Counted from the first letter of the stretch, positions 9,647-21,726 are shown. The stretch: 27,840 bases of DNA from Gonapodya prolifera JEL478 (GCA_001574975.1 KQ965849.1:88840-116679), one strand, 5' to 3'. Translations and numbers: made by a program. Notes: generated from the letters alone by a model not told the origin.

Positions 9647-12600
9647 ATGATTCCACTCCGACGACGGGCGGGGCGTCCAGACACGCCACCTCTCCTTCCA
9701 AAGCATTCGGCGCCGGACATATCAGACGACGATGGCGAGGCGAAGGGCTCGTGGGGATCCCGGCGCTCGCGGGCTGTTCCATTCTTGGATCACAGCGGAG
9801 ATCGGAACGGAGATATCGGAACCGCGAAATGGGCAAAGCGGGCGATTATGCTCGATAGTCAGAATCCTGCTATTGCCGATAAGGCGAGGCTGTTCTTCTC
9901 GGATAGAGACTATGCGCTGTGGATGTGGGAACACCACAAGGAGACCTGGGCCCCGATTGCGCTGACGGTGCTTGCGTTCATCACGAGGATGTGGAGGTTG
10001 GGACGGTGGAAAAAGGTCGTGTGAGTTTTCATTGCCGAATCGCCACCTTGCGGTGCCAAGCAGTTGACACCTTTTCGACTCCAGGTGGGATGAGGTGGGC
10101 ATTTCACTCAAATGTAGAGAGGCACGCTGGAAAAAGAGAAGATAACAATTCCATCCTTCTTCGCGGCTGACAACTCCTTCACGTGTCATCATAGGCCCAC
10201 TTTGGAAAATTCGCCGACAACTACCTCGCCGGCGGCTACTTCTTCGACCTCCACCCACCGTTCGGCAAAATCCTCGTCGCGTTCGGGGGGTGGCTCGTAG
10301 GGTACACGCCGCGGTCCTTCACCTGGGATTCGGAGAAGGAGTACCCCAGCGACCTCCCGATTACAATGTGGAGAGCCTACTGCGCAATGTTTGNNNNNNN
10401 NNNNNNNNNNNNNNNNNNNNNNNNNNNNNNNNNNNNNNNNCTGAGCGTGGAAGGAGCGACGCTTGCTGGTGTTATGGTGTTGTGTGGTGAGCGAAACCTT
10501 GCCAGTCCGGTCCATTTCACATAACCCCAAACTGCCGAACACCGCCATATCCCTTTTCACCCACGCAGAACTCGCCTTCATATTCATCTCCCACTTCATC
10601 CTCCTGGACCCCTTCCTCGTCTTCTTCACCGCCCTCACCATCGGGTGCTGGACGCGGTTCCGCAGCCTACGTCACATCCCATTCGACCCCGAATGGCACC
10701 TGTACCTCTTCCTCACCGGTATCTCCATGGGCTTCGTGTCGTCCGTCAAGTGGATCGGTCTCCTCACTGTCGCCACTGTTGGCGTCCACACAATTGCGGA
10801 TTTGTGGTGGTTGCTGGCCGACGCGAGAGTAACGGCGGGGGATTATTTGAGACATTGGGTCGCCAGGATTGGACACTTGATTGTGGTGCCCTTTTTGGTG
10901 TATTTGTGGACGTTCACGTTGCATTTCGGAATGTTGCGGTCGGCGGGGTACCAGATTTCGGAGATGCCGTCTCAGTTTTCGTTGCGGTACGCTTCCCACA
11001 CCGTTCCTATTCTTCGGCATCCTGCCCGTCGCTCACTCAAAATCCGCATCCTTCCAGGTACAACCCCACGAAATACGACGGCATGCCCGACCCCATTTCC
11101 TTCAACAGCCGGATCATGCTCCGCTCCGCCGCGGGGTCCGAGGCTGTCTGGCTCGAGTCCAAAGACACCATCTCCTACCCCGCCGGGTCTAAGCAGCAGG
11201 TGGTGTTCGGAAGCCGGTACGTCGACAAGGAGAACAAGAACGCCATGTGGGTCGTGGAGCGCCCGTGGGATGTCGTCGAGGGCGAGAAGGCGACGATGGG
11301 GTTGATCAGTACCCAGGCGTGGAGGGAGATGGATGAGACGAGGGATAAGGAGAATGGGCCGGCGGAGCTGAGGAATGGTGATGCAATTCGACTGAGTGAG
11401 TGATGCTGGTTCTGATGGAATGATGTTCAAACGGCTTTGCTTCGTTGCTCATCGCGCTCAACGCATGCGCAGGTCACCTCCCAACTGGTCGAAACTTCCA
11501 CTCGCACCCCATTCCTGCCAACGTCACCGCGCGCGACTTCGAAGTTACCACCTTCTACACCCGGGACTATGGCGACCCGAACGACATCTTCATCGTCGAG
11601 ACCATCCGTGGCGTTCCCTTCATCGCACTTCCGGGCCCGTCTCGCGTACACCTCCTCTCCACATGGTTCCGACTGCGCCATAACGACAGCGGGTGCTACA
11701 TCACGGCCCAGAACAGGCTTTTGCCGCAGGAGTGGGCGGACGGTGCCAAGTTGGAGGTCACGTGCTCCAAGGTTGTGAGCAGTAAGGATTTGAAGTCGGT
11801 GTTTTATGTGGATTGGCATGAGCATCCGCATCGTGAGTAGGAAGCTGATGACCTTACGTCTGGCTCGTGTCATTTCACGAACAATACTCGTCGTCGTGCA
11901 GTGCCAGCTACACCATCTGGGTACTACAAATCCTCCTTCCTCGCCGACGTCTTCTCCACCAACCTCGCTATGTCCAATGCCAACGGCCAACTGACCGACA
12001 CCCCCGACAAACCACCTGCCCCGTTCCAATCCCACCCTTGGGAATGGCCCCTGCTGATCCACGGTCTCCGCGTCGTCAACTGGGACGACGAGAACGTCAA
12101 GTACTTCATGTTCGGAAATCCCATCAATTGGTGGGGCGGAGCGCTTGGTCTATTGGCATTTTTGGCATGCAGTGTGATTGGCTCCGCGATGTGGATAAGA
12201 CTGGGGCTGGTCGGGCTGCCGTTTGGTGACGACGAGGATGAAAGGAGTTTGACATATGGATGGTGGTTCGGAGGAGGTAGCGTGGCGTTCTTGGGCTGGG
12301 TGTGGCATTATGTGCCGTTTTGGTTTGTCCCCAGAGTGCTTTAGTAAGTTGCTCTTCTTTGTGTTTCATTACTGGACTCAAACTAATGTCTTTCCGCTTC
12401 TGACTCAATCAGCCTCCATCACTACCACCCCGCTCTCTACTTTGCCATCCTTTCCCTCGCGCACTTCCTGGACCAAACTTCCCGCATCCTCCCTCGGCGC
12501 TATGCCCGCCTTCCTTTCATCGTGGTCGGAACTCTCGTTGTCCTGTCATTCTTCTACTTCAAGGACGTTTCGTACGGGATGGCGGGACCGAGCGAGGACT

Positions 12601-12734
12601 ATAGGGGAAGGCAGTGGCTGTCCTCGTGGGATCTATGGCAGCCTCGGAAGGCGCGGGACGCTGTGTTGAGTACCGCTGATGGGGCGTTGGCAGATGGTGA
12701 TCAAACACCCGAAGCGCCTCCACCTGGACTATGA
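9647..12734 (+). CDS. PMT2: Dolichyl-phosphate-mannose protein O-mannosyltransferase, PMT2 family
   Basis: This is an ER membrane enzyme that transfers mannose from dolichyl-phosphate to Ser/Thr of secretory proteins, usually as a PMT1-PMT2 dimer. Exons are 9647-10020, 10085-10094 (10 nt), 10195-10486, 10569-10986, 11058-11395, 11473-11832, 11902-12343 and 12413-12734, about 851 residues. All phases agree, including across the N gap at 10394-10440. The catalytic Asp-Glu lies in VWDEAHFGKF (D127, E128), followed by FFDLHPPFGKILVAFGGWL. SVKWIGLLTVATVGVHTIADLW and YLRHWVARIGHLIVVPFLVY match PMT2 members best. A MIR region spans roughly residues 375-560 (AGSKQQVVF, then HLPTGRNFHSH). C-terminal membrane segments include LHHYHPALYFAILSLAHFLD. 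The ATG at 9647 is the first in-frame ATG. An AATAAA signal follows the stop by about 25 nt. The symbol is a family assignment; orthology was not tested. Confidence 0.93.
10394..10440. other. Assembly gap (47 N) inside the mannosyltransferase gene
   Basis: The gap interrupts exon 3 of the mannosyltransferase gene. Flanking frames are in register (YCAMF before, LSVEGATLAGVMVLC after), so the stated length fits the coding frame. About 16 residues near a predicted membrane segment are unknown. Confidence 0.95.
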
Positions 12735-12759
12735 TACACATCTCGTGGTAGATAAAATC

Positions 12760-12765
12760 AATAAA
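12760..12765 (+). terminator. Polyadenylation signal AATAAA downstream of the mannosyltransferase gene
   Basis: A canonical AATAAA lies about 25 nt after the mannosyltransferase stop codon in an A/T-rich context, where a polyadenylation signal would be expected. No transcript evidence is available here. Confidence 0.5.
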
Positions 12766-13038
12766 ATTATGTACTCATCACCACTGTTCGCAAGCTTGTG
12801 CGCTCGAATTGGGTCATACTAGGGGGCAGTCGAGCTTACCTCCTTTCGCTTATGCGATTATCAAACATTGATTTAATATAGATGGCAAGAAAACCGTGTA
12901 TGTTTATTGTTTGATTGACTATCTTTACAATGCAAAAGAGAAAGTCATTGCAGAAATGCCCATTAGTCGCCAAACTGTCCTCCCATGGGAAGCCACGCTC
13001 CACAGCTCATCTGCTGAGAGGATGAAGATGCTCCTGGG

Positions 13039-13815
13039 CTACCCATCAAACGATCCGTTGGGTCCACAAGTTCGAGAAAACAGCCTCACTTCTTCCAGTG
13101 TTTTCTCCTGACTCTCTTGTGCAATATCGGCAGAGTAGAGATCGTAGAGCTTCAGCAAATAGTCCAAGACTGGGACTGGAGCTTGTTTGAGAGCGTTGAG
13201 ACTTGTCGTATTTCTTCCAGGTGTCCCAGTAATGGAAGCCGGCAAAGCATGGTATGCAGGGTAGGCAATTGCAACATTGAACTCCCGACCAGCAATGATG
13301 CCCGCGTTGTGAACGTGGGCTGGCATCACGTCTCGCCTCTATGTGATGAGTTGAGAGCGAGCGTCTCTGATCTCCAGAAGGAGATCGGTGCAAGTGCACA
13401 TAATCTGAGAAAAAAGTCCCTCAAGAGTCTCCAAAACCATATTCAGGAGTTTGGCCAGATGCTCATTGGCTTCTTTAGCGCCTGGAGAAGGCATATGATT
13501 CACTTGGAACTCTTCCTCTCAAATCAAAGGGACCAATGGGCAAAGCGCACCTTCGGTGACTGATGCCTTGGCAAGTTGCATCACGTTTGCCTTCGCCGCC
13601 CGGTTGGGGATATGCTCCCAAGGGAGGACTGGAAGGTCGTTGGTCCTTCCTTGAATGAGTCCAATGAATCGAGGGTATGTCGCATCAAAATATTTCCAGT
13701 AGCTGCCTTCTGCAAAGTCACGGAACTCGAGGCTTTGGACATTGGTGCCAGTAATGTCGCGGACCACTTTAAGGAGTTCACCAGATGAAACAGCTTGAAG
13801 TTGTAGAGCAGTAAA
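13039..13815 (-). pseudogene. Unrecognised gene or gene remnant, apparently broken
   Basis: Three coding-like segments follow one another on the minus strand. The first (13815 downward) begins after a plausible GATGGCAG acceptor and reads TALQLQAVSSGELLKVVRDI, then SYWKYFDATYPRFIGLIQG, and stops near 13519. The same frame resumes with HMPSPGAKEANEHLAKLLNM and then another stop (TAG, near 13336). The last segment starts MPAHVHNAGIIAGREFN and ends at 13039 after FSRTCGPNGSFDG. I found no intron that removes both stops, and upstream of 13815 no start codon joins in frame. The first segment faintly recalls NmrA-like NAD(P)-binding proteins, which I do not assert. It could be a decayed gene or an intact one whose introns I failed to resolve. 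Confidence 0.3.
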
Positions 13816-14164
13816 CTGCCATCAATCCATGCATTTTGAATGTAGTTTGTCCAGCGTACGTACCTTTCCCCGACATTGTCAACGGTCTTGGGTTGGTTTG
13901 GGCGTTCACTTGCAGAGAGAACGAGAATCGCTGCGCATCAAAGTTTTCCTTTCATTTCGGCGCAAAAGGAAAGGCATGGAAGCGTCGGATGAAGAAGAAG
14001 ATGGAATGGGACTTTGTGCGTCGACATCAACACCGGCGCCAGCCGAGACAGATATGAACTGCCTATACCTGTGCCATAGCTCAGTCTAAAAAAAATATAC
14101 GTCGAGAACCGTCGATTTCGATGACATCTGATGGAATCGGAAGCGGGGGGTTCCGCAGAACCAA
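13816..14164. other. Stretch without recognisable gene
   Basis: This region lies between the broken minus-strand gene and the transcription factor pseudogene. Short open frames occur on both strands, one encoding an acidic run (plus strand, about 13980-14010), but none has a recognisable motif or links to its neighbours. It may contain eroded N-terminal sequence of either flanking remnant. Confidence 0.3.
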
Positions 14165-16117
14165 TACGCTAATTGTTTTCATCATCACCCTCGGTTCTCC
14201 TTTATTCATCTCCAAAGCTTTAACACTGGTGCAAAGAGTTCGAATCTTGCTCTTACGTTGAGGTATGTTCGTGTTGGCAGTTGCTTTTTTTTTTCTGGAA
14301 ACTCACGAGTTTTGGTGCAGCATGATGATCATTGGTTGCCTCTACCACGACGACAATACCTTCCGCAAAGTCCACCAAGATTCCCTCACCTTGTACGCCG
14401 GTCGCCTCCTCCCCGCCGCCTGCTCCCAAATAGTCAATATTGTCTATGTTCAGACGCTTCTTCACCTCGCCTTGGTGGAATGAGCTGCCGGTTTGCGAGA
14501 GCTTATTAGGAACAAACTGGCTCTGCGTGCCAAGAGAGAAGGCGAAGCGCAGGAACAAACGTTGGGTGATTGGATCTCTGACGAAGAAGTGCGACGGACT
14601 GCGTGGCATGCGGCGTGGCTTGATCACATCGTCATCCCGCAACAAAAGGCAAAATCGAAAGCAGGGGTGATTGAAGTCTTTGGAACAGTCTCTCTGTGAG
14701 AATGCCGGTTTTTGCTCGAAAGAATCAACTGATAATTATTAACGTCTCAGTCCGACGATGAAGAACTGTGGCGTCTCACGCAAGCTGAGACGTTTGAAAG
14801 CACATCTTTATCCACACCGTACTATCCTGGGACAGTCACAATTCACAACTTCTTCAATCCAAACGCATGGCAGCTAGAAGATGCCAGCTTGCAGGTGCCG
14901 CTGGCGTGGATCCTATGCAATGACAATGTACGTTTACTGTCATTCAAAAGTGAATGAATACGTGAGTTCTAACACCGCAATGGATATCTCCTCGTTATTT
15001 TTAACGTTCGAATCTTTATCCATCGCTTTAGAGACGGTTCTGCGCGGTCTCCATAGTCGACTCTCAACTCACTGAAAAATCAGACCCACTTGCCCGCGCC
15101 CGCGCCATGGCAGACAACATCAAATTTTTGCTCATGACCTGGTTGGCCAGACTCCACACCGCTGTTGGCGCACACCCAACAACAGTGCACTTCACCTACG
15201 CATCAATCCTGACCTACCCTCCACCTTTCGCGGCCGACATGCATCCCCTTATTTGGAAGTCACCTTGGGGCATTGAGCTTTTAGTGCAGTACCATTTCAT
15301 ATGGGCTTTTTGGATGTCCCCCATCCAAACTGAGGGGACTTCACTCATTGGTCGTGAGTCACGCACTGGTCTCCAATCCACGATACTGGAATATGTTCAT
15401 GCCCTGCGAGACGTGCTTTTGTACAAGAGCGGCCCGTCAGGGAGTGCACCACGCAACATCACCACGTGTATAAGCGGGACCGTTTTCGAGACCTGCATGG
15501 CCCATTCAGAGGACGCGTTCGGAATAATAGAAACAGCCGCGATGAGTCCACTACAGGAGGAGATCTTTGGTTACGTGCTGTCAGAGTGGGGCTTGAACTG
15601 TGAGTGTTGTGTCGCCTGGGGACGTCCATGCGACACCAACAGCCACCATAGTGATCCTCCCATTTTTCGTAACCATAAAAGAGCTACTGAGAGGGAAGAC
15701 CGTTGCCACAGTGAAATCTGGACTATGAAACGAAAACTCAACGTCGTGGCCAATGACTTTCAACAATGGAACTGTTGCCGGGACAAAACGTGAGCGTAGC
15801 CTCCAAGGACTTCTTCACCGTACTAGAAAGTACATGTATAGCACTGTGAAAGTTGCTCAGGTGTACGATAGGAATCGCAGTGGAAATATTGGTGCAGGTG
15901 TGTGTAATTCCCTTTTTTTATCTTTTCTGACTTCATTAACTAGAATGCCATGTGCCCCCCAACAGCCCGAGTCCACGTCATGCAGCGTCTTTTTATGGCT
16001 TTATTGCGTTCGTCAACAATCAGCGAGCTTGACAACCAGTGGGGCTTCATTCTGGAGCACACGGCTGGAAAATGGCAGACGATCGACACTTCCTCTAACA
16101 TTCAGGAAGGATTGTGA
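14165..16117 (+). pseudogene. Truncated, broken paralogue of the fungal transcription factor at 3865-6645
   Basis: Exon-like segments about 14165-14262, 14321-14695, 14751-14961, 15032-15599, 15652-15897 and 15966-16117 align with exons 2-7 of the upstream transcription factor gene, with introns at the same places. Shared stretches include QTLLHLA, EEVRRTAWHAAWLDHI, GTVTIHNFFNPNAWQ, WLARLHTAVGAHP, QYHFIWAFWMSPI, VTIKELLRGK and the C-terminal RVHVMQRLFMALLRSSTISE. Disruptions: a TGA at 14481-14483 (Cys codon in the intact copy) beside a deletion of about 45 nt; a 1-nt deletion near 14754; a 2-nt deletion near 14905; and a TGA at 15726-15728 (Arg position in the intact copy). The N-terminal half of the first long exon is missing. 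Kept introns show that it arose by DNA duplication, not retroposition. Confidence 0.85.
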
Positions 16118-16451
16118 TAGTGAGGGCGAATTGCACCCAAGGCAGTTGGGTTTTAGGTAGAGTTTCTTTCATGTCTGTCCGTTTGCACACTGAATTTGGA
16201 AGCATTTGATATATTATGAAGCTAATTTACTTATTTATTTTCAAGCGCATTGGTATTTCGCATTATTATTGTAGTTTATTCATTGAGAGTTCGGCATTGT
16301 TGCCTATTCAACCAGGCTTTTGTCTTGCGACTTTGCCCACTTCTTCGACCCCTTCTCGGGAAGTACTGACCATCGGTATTCGCCAAATAACGACAATGCA
16401 TTGTACAATATTATCAAAATGCGACATAGTTTCGCTTCAAAAGAATACGTG
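16118..16451. other. Convergent intergenic region, no gene seen
   Basis: This A/T-rich stretch lies between the 3' end of the transcription factor pseudogene (+) and the golgin gene (-). No coding potential or repeat stands out; it probably includes the golgin 3' untranslated region. Confidence 0.4.
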
Positions 16452-19400
16452 CTAACTCGGCGGTGGTGTGTCCCCCTTCGAGGAAAAGTTGAACGCCAAC
16501 GGCGACCCAGCTTGGAACCCAGACCCAGAACCATACCCAGACGAGCTCCATGGTGTGTCCCACCCACCCGGAGCGCTAGCAACACTCGGAGGCCGACTAC
16601 CTGCCACGGACGCTCCCATTCGCGGCGATGGTGGTGGTAAACTCTGCCAATCGTTTGGGTACTCGTTTCCATCGGGGGCGGCGCCAGACGTTGATGCCCC
16701 GGGAAGCGTGGGTGCTTCAGTTTTGGCAGGTGCGCCTGCTCGTTCCGCTTCGCGTTGAAGGAACGCAACCCACATGTCGGTGAAGGATTCGTTCACAGGA
16801 GCAGCGGAGAGTGGGGTACGCATCATCTCGTCAAACGAAGATGCCCGAGTGTCCGTGGGCCGACGACCGGGGACGTTGAGGTATGGTCCGCCGCGAGTTC
16901 GGGTAAGACCGGCCTGGAGTTATCCGGCGTTGTCCGCTTGAGAGATGAGAGTATGAAAATCTGAAAGTTGAACACACCTTGAACTTCTCTTCGTCGCCCC
17001 AGTTCAGGATCCCACCGATCACCGTCAACATCTCGAACCGCTTTCCATCTCTTCAAATTGTACCAATGTTGGGTCAAGTATAGTCCCGATACGTGCATCA
17101 AACCTCATGGCGGAAAGCTCACTCACCCTCTGGGCATTTGCAAGAAATTCAGCACCAAATTCGAAATCAACCGTCGATCTATGCTGTTGTCCTTGCCGTC
17201 GGAAAGGGCCTTCATATGTCCCATAGCTTCGGAGAGGTGCTTCTGGAGGAGTATGACTGGTGACCCATTCGGTCTTGTTTTAGGTCGAATGTTTTGACAG
17301 GAGTTTTACAGAGAGGAGAACTTACCATCGGCCCTCAACCTTCCAACTAAGACATTCTTCTCAGCGAGTTCCTTCTGAATACGCTGCACTGCAGGCGAGT
17401 ACCGTTCCACGTTCCTCAACTTGGCCTGTTATGTCCATCCATCATCACCATCACTGCACCCCACCACATGAAATCAAATCATATTTCTCACCTCTGCCTC
17501 CTCCACTTTCAGTTTCCAATTTTGAGCCTCCTCCGTGATGATGGTCAAGTGGCGTCGCAACCCCTCGACAGCAATCTGCACCTCAGTATCTCGGGCTTAC
17601 AAGGAAATCAGACCAGTACATAAAATCATCTCAACACTTCTGAAACTCACAAGCCTGGAACTCCTCCAAAACACCCTGCAAATTCCTCACCGCTTCACCC
17701 CGTCTCACGCACTCTTCTTTCCATTTCTCAACCTCCTTGCGCTCCTCCTGCCCATCTTCTCCCGCCTCTTCAGCCCTTAGACGCCACCGCTCCGCCTCCT
17801 CTCTCGCCACAGCCAAACGCGCCCCCCACTCGGTCCTGTCACGCTCCACTTCCTCCACGCGAGCCTTCATTACCGCAAGAGCCGCTTCTTGTCGAACCTG
17901 TTCCTCGGCGTTCGCGTCGCTCTCTTCCACAAGGTGCTCACGTAACCGCGCCAGCTCTTTCCGCAATTTATCCACCTCGGCCCCACCAGCTGCATCCGCC
18001 TGTGCCTGAGCTTGGGTCTGGGCGTGTACCTCCGCTGCACGGGCATTCGCCTCTGAAAGGGCCTTCTTGACCACCCCAAGATCGTCCGTCAACGACGCCA
18101 CGCGGGCAGACACTGCTGACGCAGTCTCGGTACTTGCAGATAAGGAAGTCGCAAGACGTGCATTGTCGGATTCGAGGGAGGCGATGTGGGACCGAAGGGC
18201 TGCGAGGTCGTCCTGATGTTTTCCAATCGTCAGGACTATGTCTGGCGTGTCCTTTGAGGCATGAGAAACAACCACAAACCTCTGCAGCACCCTTCTCTCG
18301 TTGTAACCCTTCTACCTGTGAGCTCAACTTGGCTAACTCGTTGTCCACGGTCCGAATCGTCTCCACCGCCTTGCTCCGTTCCTCGTCCACAATCTGTAGC
18401 TGCCGTCGGAGCTCGGCTGCGTCTATTTCCATCACTACCGACAACGATCAGTGCCTCGTCCGTGCCGCCAGAACCAGACCAACCAAACTCACCTTCGACT
18501 GCCCGCCTGCCCTCCTCCCTGACCCTCTCAACCTCGACCTCCCACCTCCCCCTGGCTCTCTCCACAACCTCATGCAAACTCGTGCCATCCTCTCCCATCA
18601 CTCTCCTTAACTCCAGCAACATCTCCTCCCGGGTCTCTTCCCCACTGTCGACATTTTCCACATGCCGCTGCCCCCACACCTCCACAACCCCACCTAAAGC
18701 GCGCTGTAACGGAACAGGGAGGGTCGTTGGCACCGCTGGAGCGTCGCCCGATGAGGCGCTGGCAAGAATCGTAAAGTAGGATACAAGCGTCTTGACCAGT
18801 TCCGCGACGGCGGCTGTATTTGATTCAGTCATAAGCCACTGAACAAGGTTGATCGCCGAACTGACATACCCTTCGTGGCCCTCAACTCGCCCTCGACTGC
18901 ACCCGCACGCTCTCGCACTTGCTGCAACGCGTCCCACTCATTCCTGTCGACAGCGACTGACATTTCTGGTAGTCCGCGAGCTGGATACCGGGTCAACCAT
19001 CAGCTCTTCCAAAAATCGAGGCTGTATCGTGAAAGACACTCACATTGGTCCTCGCCCCGCTTCCTCTGTGCACCCTCCACCTCCCGTTCCAACCTCTCCA
19101 CATCGCCTCTCGCCACCTCAAGCTCCTGCTTAACCTCCACCACCTCCTGCCTCGCCGAGTCCCTTTCTAACTCCACTTCCTGAACTCTGCTGCCCACCCT
19201 TGCAACTTCCTCGATCGCCGTATCCACATTCTGTCTCAACTCCAGGACCTCTTGTCCCGCCCTCTCCAACTCATTCTTCAATCGCGCCACCTCCTCCCTC
19301 GCCACATCCCTTTCACCCTCGACCTTGAACACCACCGTTCTAACCTCCTCCAACCCATGCTTGTACTGCCCAACCGCCGCCTTCGCCTCCTCTCGCTCCG

Positions 19401-21726
19401 TATCCACCTCAGCGCGCATCTTCTCAATCGCCTCCCTACTCTCCACCTCCTTCCTCTCCGCCTCCTCAGTGACGTTCCACAACTGCGCACGCACCATCTC
19501 AACCGTCTTGTGCACTTGATCCCTCTCCTCTTCCGCCGCCGCCGCCGCCTGCCTCGCCTCGTCACGCTCCCGCTCCACCCTTGTCACCGTCTCCATCGCA
19601 GCGGAGACTTCTGCCTCGAGTCGGGCGGTCGCAGTCTCGGCCACCCTAAGCGCGTTCTGAAGCTCCTCTGTCCGCCTTTCGGCTTCCGAGCGTCGCTTCT
19701 CGGCGACAGAGAGCCGAGCGTCGACTTCTCTCGCGCCAACGTCTTTTTGAGACACCTCTTCCCGAGCGGAATGCAACTCCCGCTCAACCTCCTTCACCCG
19801 CTCCTCCACAACCGCCTTGGCCCGTTCAACTTCCCTCACACCCTCCCGCGCCGTGTCCACCTCCCGTTCAAGCTTTACAACCGTCACCGTGACCTCGTTC
19901 AACTTGGTCTCCGCCCGGATGGCCCTCTCCTCCACTTCCCGCACCGCCGCCTCCGCCTGAGCAGCACTCGCCCTAGCCTCCGCCTCGAGCTCTTCCACCC
20001 GTCGCGCCGCATCTTCCACCCGCCGCTGAGCCTCTTCAAGTCCCTCCCTCGCCACGGCCTCGCGCGACTCGGCATCTGCCACACGGCCCTCCGCGGCTGC
20101 GAGGGCGGAGTGCAGATCCGTGATCGCAGCAGTGGCAGAAGCGAACTGACCCTCCAGTTCTGCGACTCGGTGCTGTGCGGCGGCAAGGTCTGATTCCAGC
20201 TCGGCCACATTCGCGTGTGTGGAGGACGAGGCCGGGTGGGGAGGCGAGGTGATGTCGGGTGCCGACGCGGCGATGGCGCTGTCGGGGTCGGCGGGGGGCG
20301 GGTCCATGTCCAGGGTTGGTTCCGATACCGCAATCTCGGCGCGCACCTCGCCTCCTGCTTCCCGCGCCTGGGCAAGTTGGGTCTCGAGGGTTTCTACCTT
20401 GGCACTCAACTCCCCCACCTTCGCCGAGAACTCGTCCCGCTGTGTCATGGTCGCCTTGAGCAGCGCGGCGGCTTTGGCGAGACGGTCGTGGTATGCCTGC
20501 ACGGTGCGTTGCAATTGGACCGTGTCGTGCGCCGAGGACGAGAGGTGCAGGTGTGAGGCGGACAGCATGGGTGAGCCAGGGAGTGACACGGCCGGGCCAG
20601 GGAGTGTGAGGGATCCGAGTGGGGGCGAGTTTGGAGCTGTTGGGTTGCGTGTGTGTGAGCGGGGTTCTGGGGTGCTTGATTGCGGGCGGCCGGAGGAGTT
20701 GAGGCGGTCTTGCAAGGCGGCGAGGTCGGCTTTGGCTTGTAAGGCGAGAGAGGCTGATGTTTGTTCGCGGGATTGGGATGCGGAGAGGTCGGATTGAAGT
20801 TGGGACATGGTGGTGTGGAGGTGTTGTAGCGTGTCGAGGGACGAGGCCAGTTGGGATTCGAGGTTCCGCGTGCACTCCGCTTGTTCTGACTCGCGTTTTG
20901 TGACAGCAGACAGCTGTGATGCGAGCTGGTCCGCGCGTGCTGTCGCGGCTCGTTCACGGTCCCGCGCTCCCACCAGTTCGGATTCCATCCGGGCAAGAGC
21001 CTCGTCCCGGAGTGCCAGGGCGCGCGCGTGATCGGAACGGAGAATGGAGAGGTCAGGAGATGGAGATGACGTGCGCTCCATGATTGGTGGTGATGACGTT
21101 GGTGCGATGGGTGGAAGAATGGAGGCGGAGGTGGACATGGGGGAGGTCGAGGGTGGAGAGACGCGGGCGGATCCACCAGGGAAGGATGAGAGAATGGGGG
21201 ACGTTGGGGCAGAATGGGCAGAGCGGGGCGATGCGGAGTAGGCGGTGTGTGGTACCGCGTCGAAGAACTCTGCATCGTCGGTGTCTGCCCTTGTCGCCCG
21301 GGTACTCCCACGTGACCGGCGCTTTCCAGCACCAGCACCCGCACCTCCAGACGCATTCCCAGTATGGCGCACTCGCGAGCTCGTGGTTCCAGAGCCCACG
21401 AAAAAGCCCTGACTTCCCTCGGGATCTTCGTCCTCCACGTCCACGTCCACACCATCACCCTCGCCAAACGACGTCCTCGGCCTCGCAGAATTCGACCGCG
21501 CGCGTGCCGACGTTGAATGCGACGTCGCCGACGAGTGCGCAGACGTTGGTGTCACGTGTTCCTCGTCTTCGCCTTCGTCGTCCTTTTCCCGTCCATTCCC
21601 ACCCGCCGCGTTGAATGAAGCCACGGAACTCGTGACGTCACTCGCCAGCGCAGTGACTCCGCTCGTGACGCGGCTCAGCAGCTCGCCCGAGGGAAGACCG
21701 AGTCCGCCGATGTTCAGCCACGACAT
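16452..21726 (-). CDS. GMAP-210/Rud3-type golgin (cis-Golgi coiled-coil tether)
   Basis: This is a long Golgi tethering protein, 1558 residues in my model. Exons from 5' to 3' are 19044-21726, 18870-18956, 18493-18813, 18280-18434, 17651-18212, 17492-17595, 17326-17425, 17127-17256, 16978-17050 and 16452-16913; all phases agree. The N-terminus MSWLNIGGLGLPSGELLSRV, followed by a Ser/Thr/Ala-rich stretch, resembles the curvature-sensing ALPS motif of GMAP-210. A Ser/Gly-rich segment follows to about residue 220, then heptad coiled coil (Glu/Ala/Arg-rich) to about 1330. The GRAB domain (about 1355-1410) reads DRRLISNLVLNFLQMPRGD and then RFEMLTVIGGILNWGDEEKF; this domain binds Arf1 in relatives. 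Near residue 1448, SFTDMWVAFLQREAE matches a short C-terminal motif of animal GMAP-210. The Golgi role is inferred from this architecture. The gene is intact. Confidence 0.88.

Noticed and set aside
14165-16117. Treating the frame breaks in the transcription factor copy as sequencing errors
   Set aside because: Long neighbouring genes (golgin, mannosyltransferase, carrier, kinase) read without any break. Several independent disruptions clustering in one copy fit genuine decay better, although reads should be checked.
19252-20193. 313-residue open frame on the plus strand, and a 340-residue one on the minus strand in another frame (20445-21467)
   Set aside because: Both are shadows of the GC-rich, repetitive coiled-coil coding sequence of the golgin. 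Their composition (Leu/Arg-rich and Pro/His/Thr-rich) is what such shadows give.
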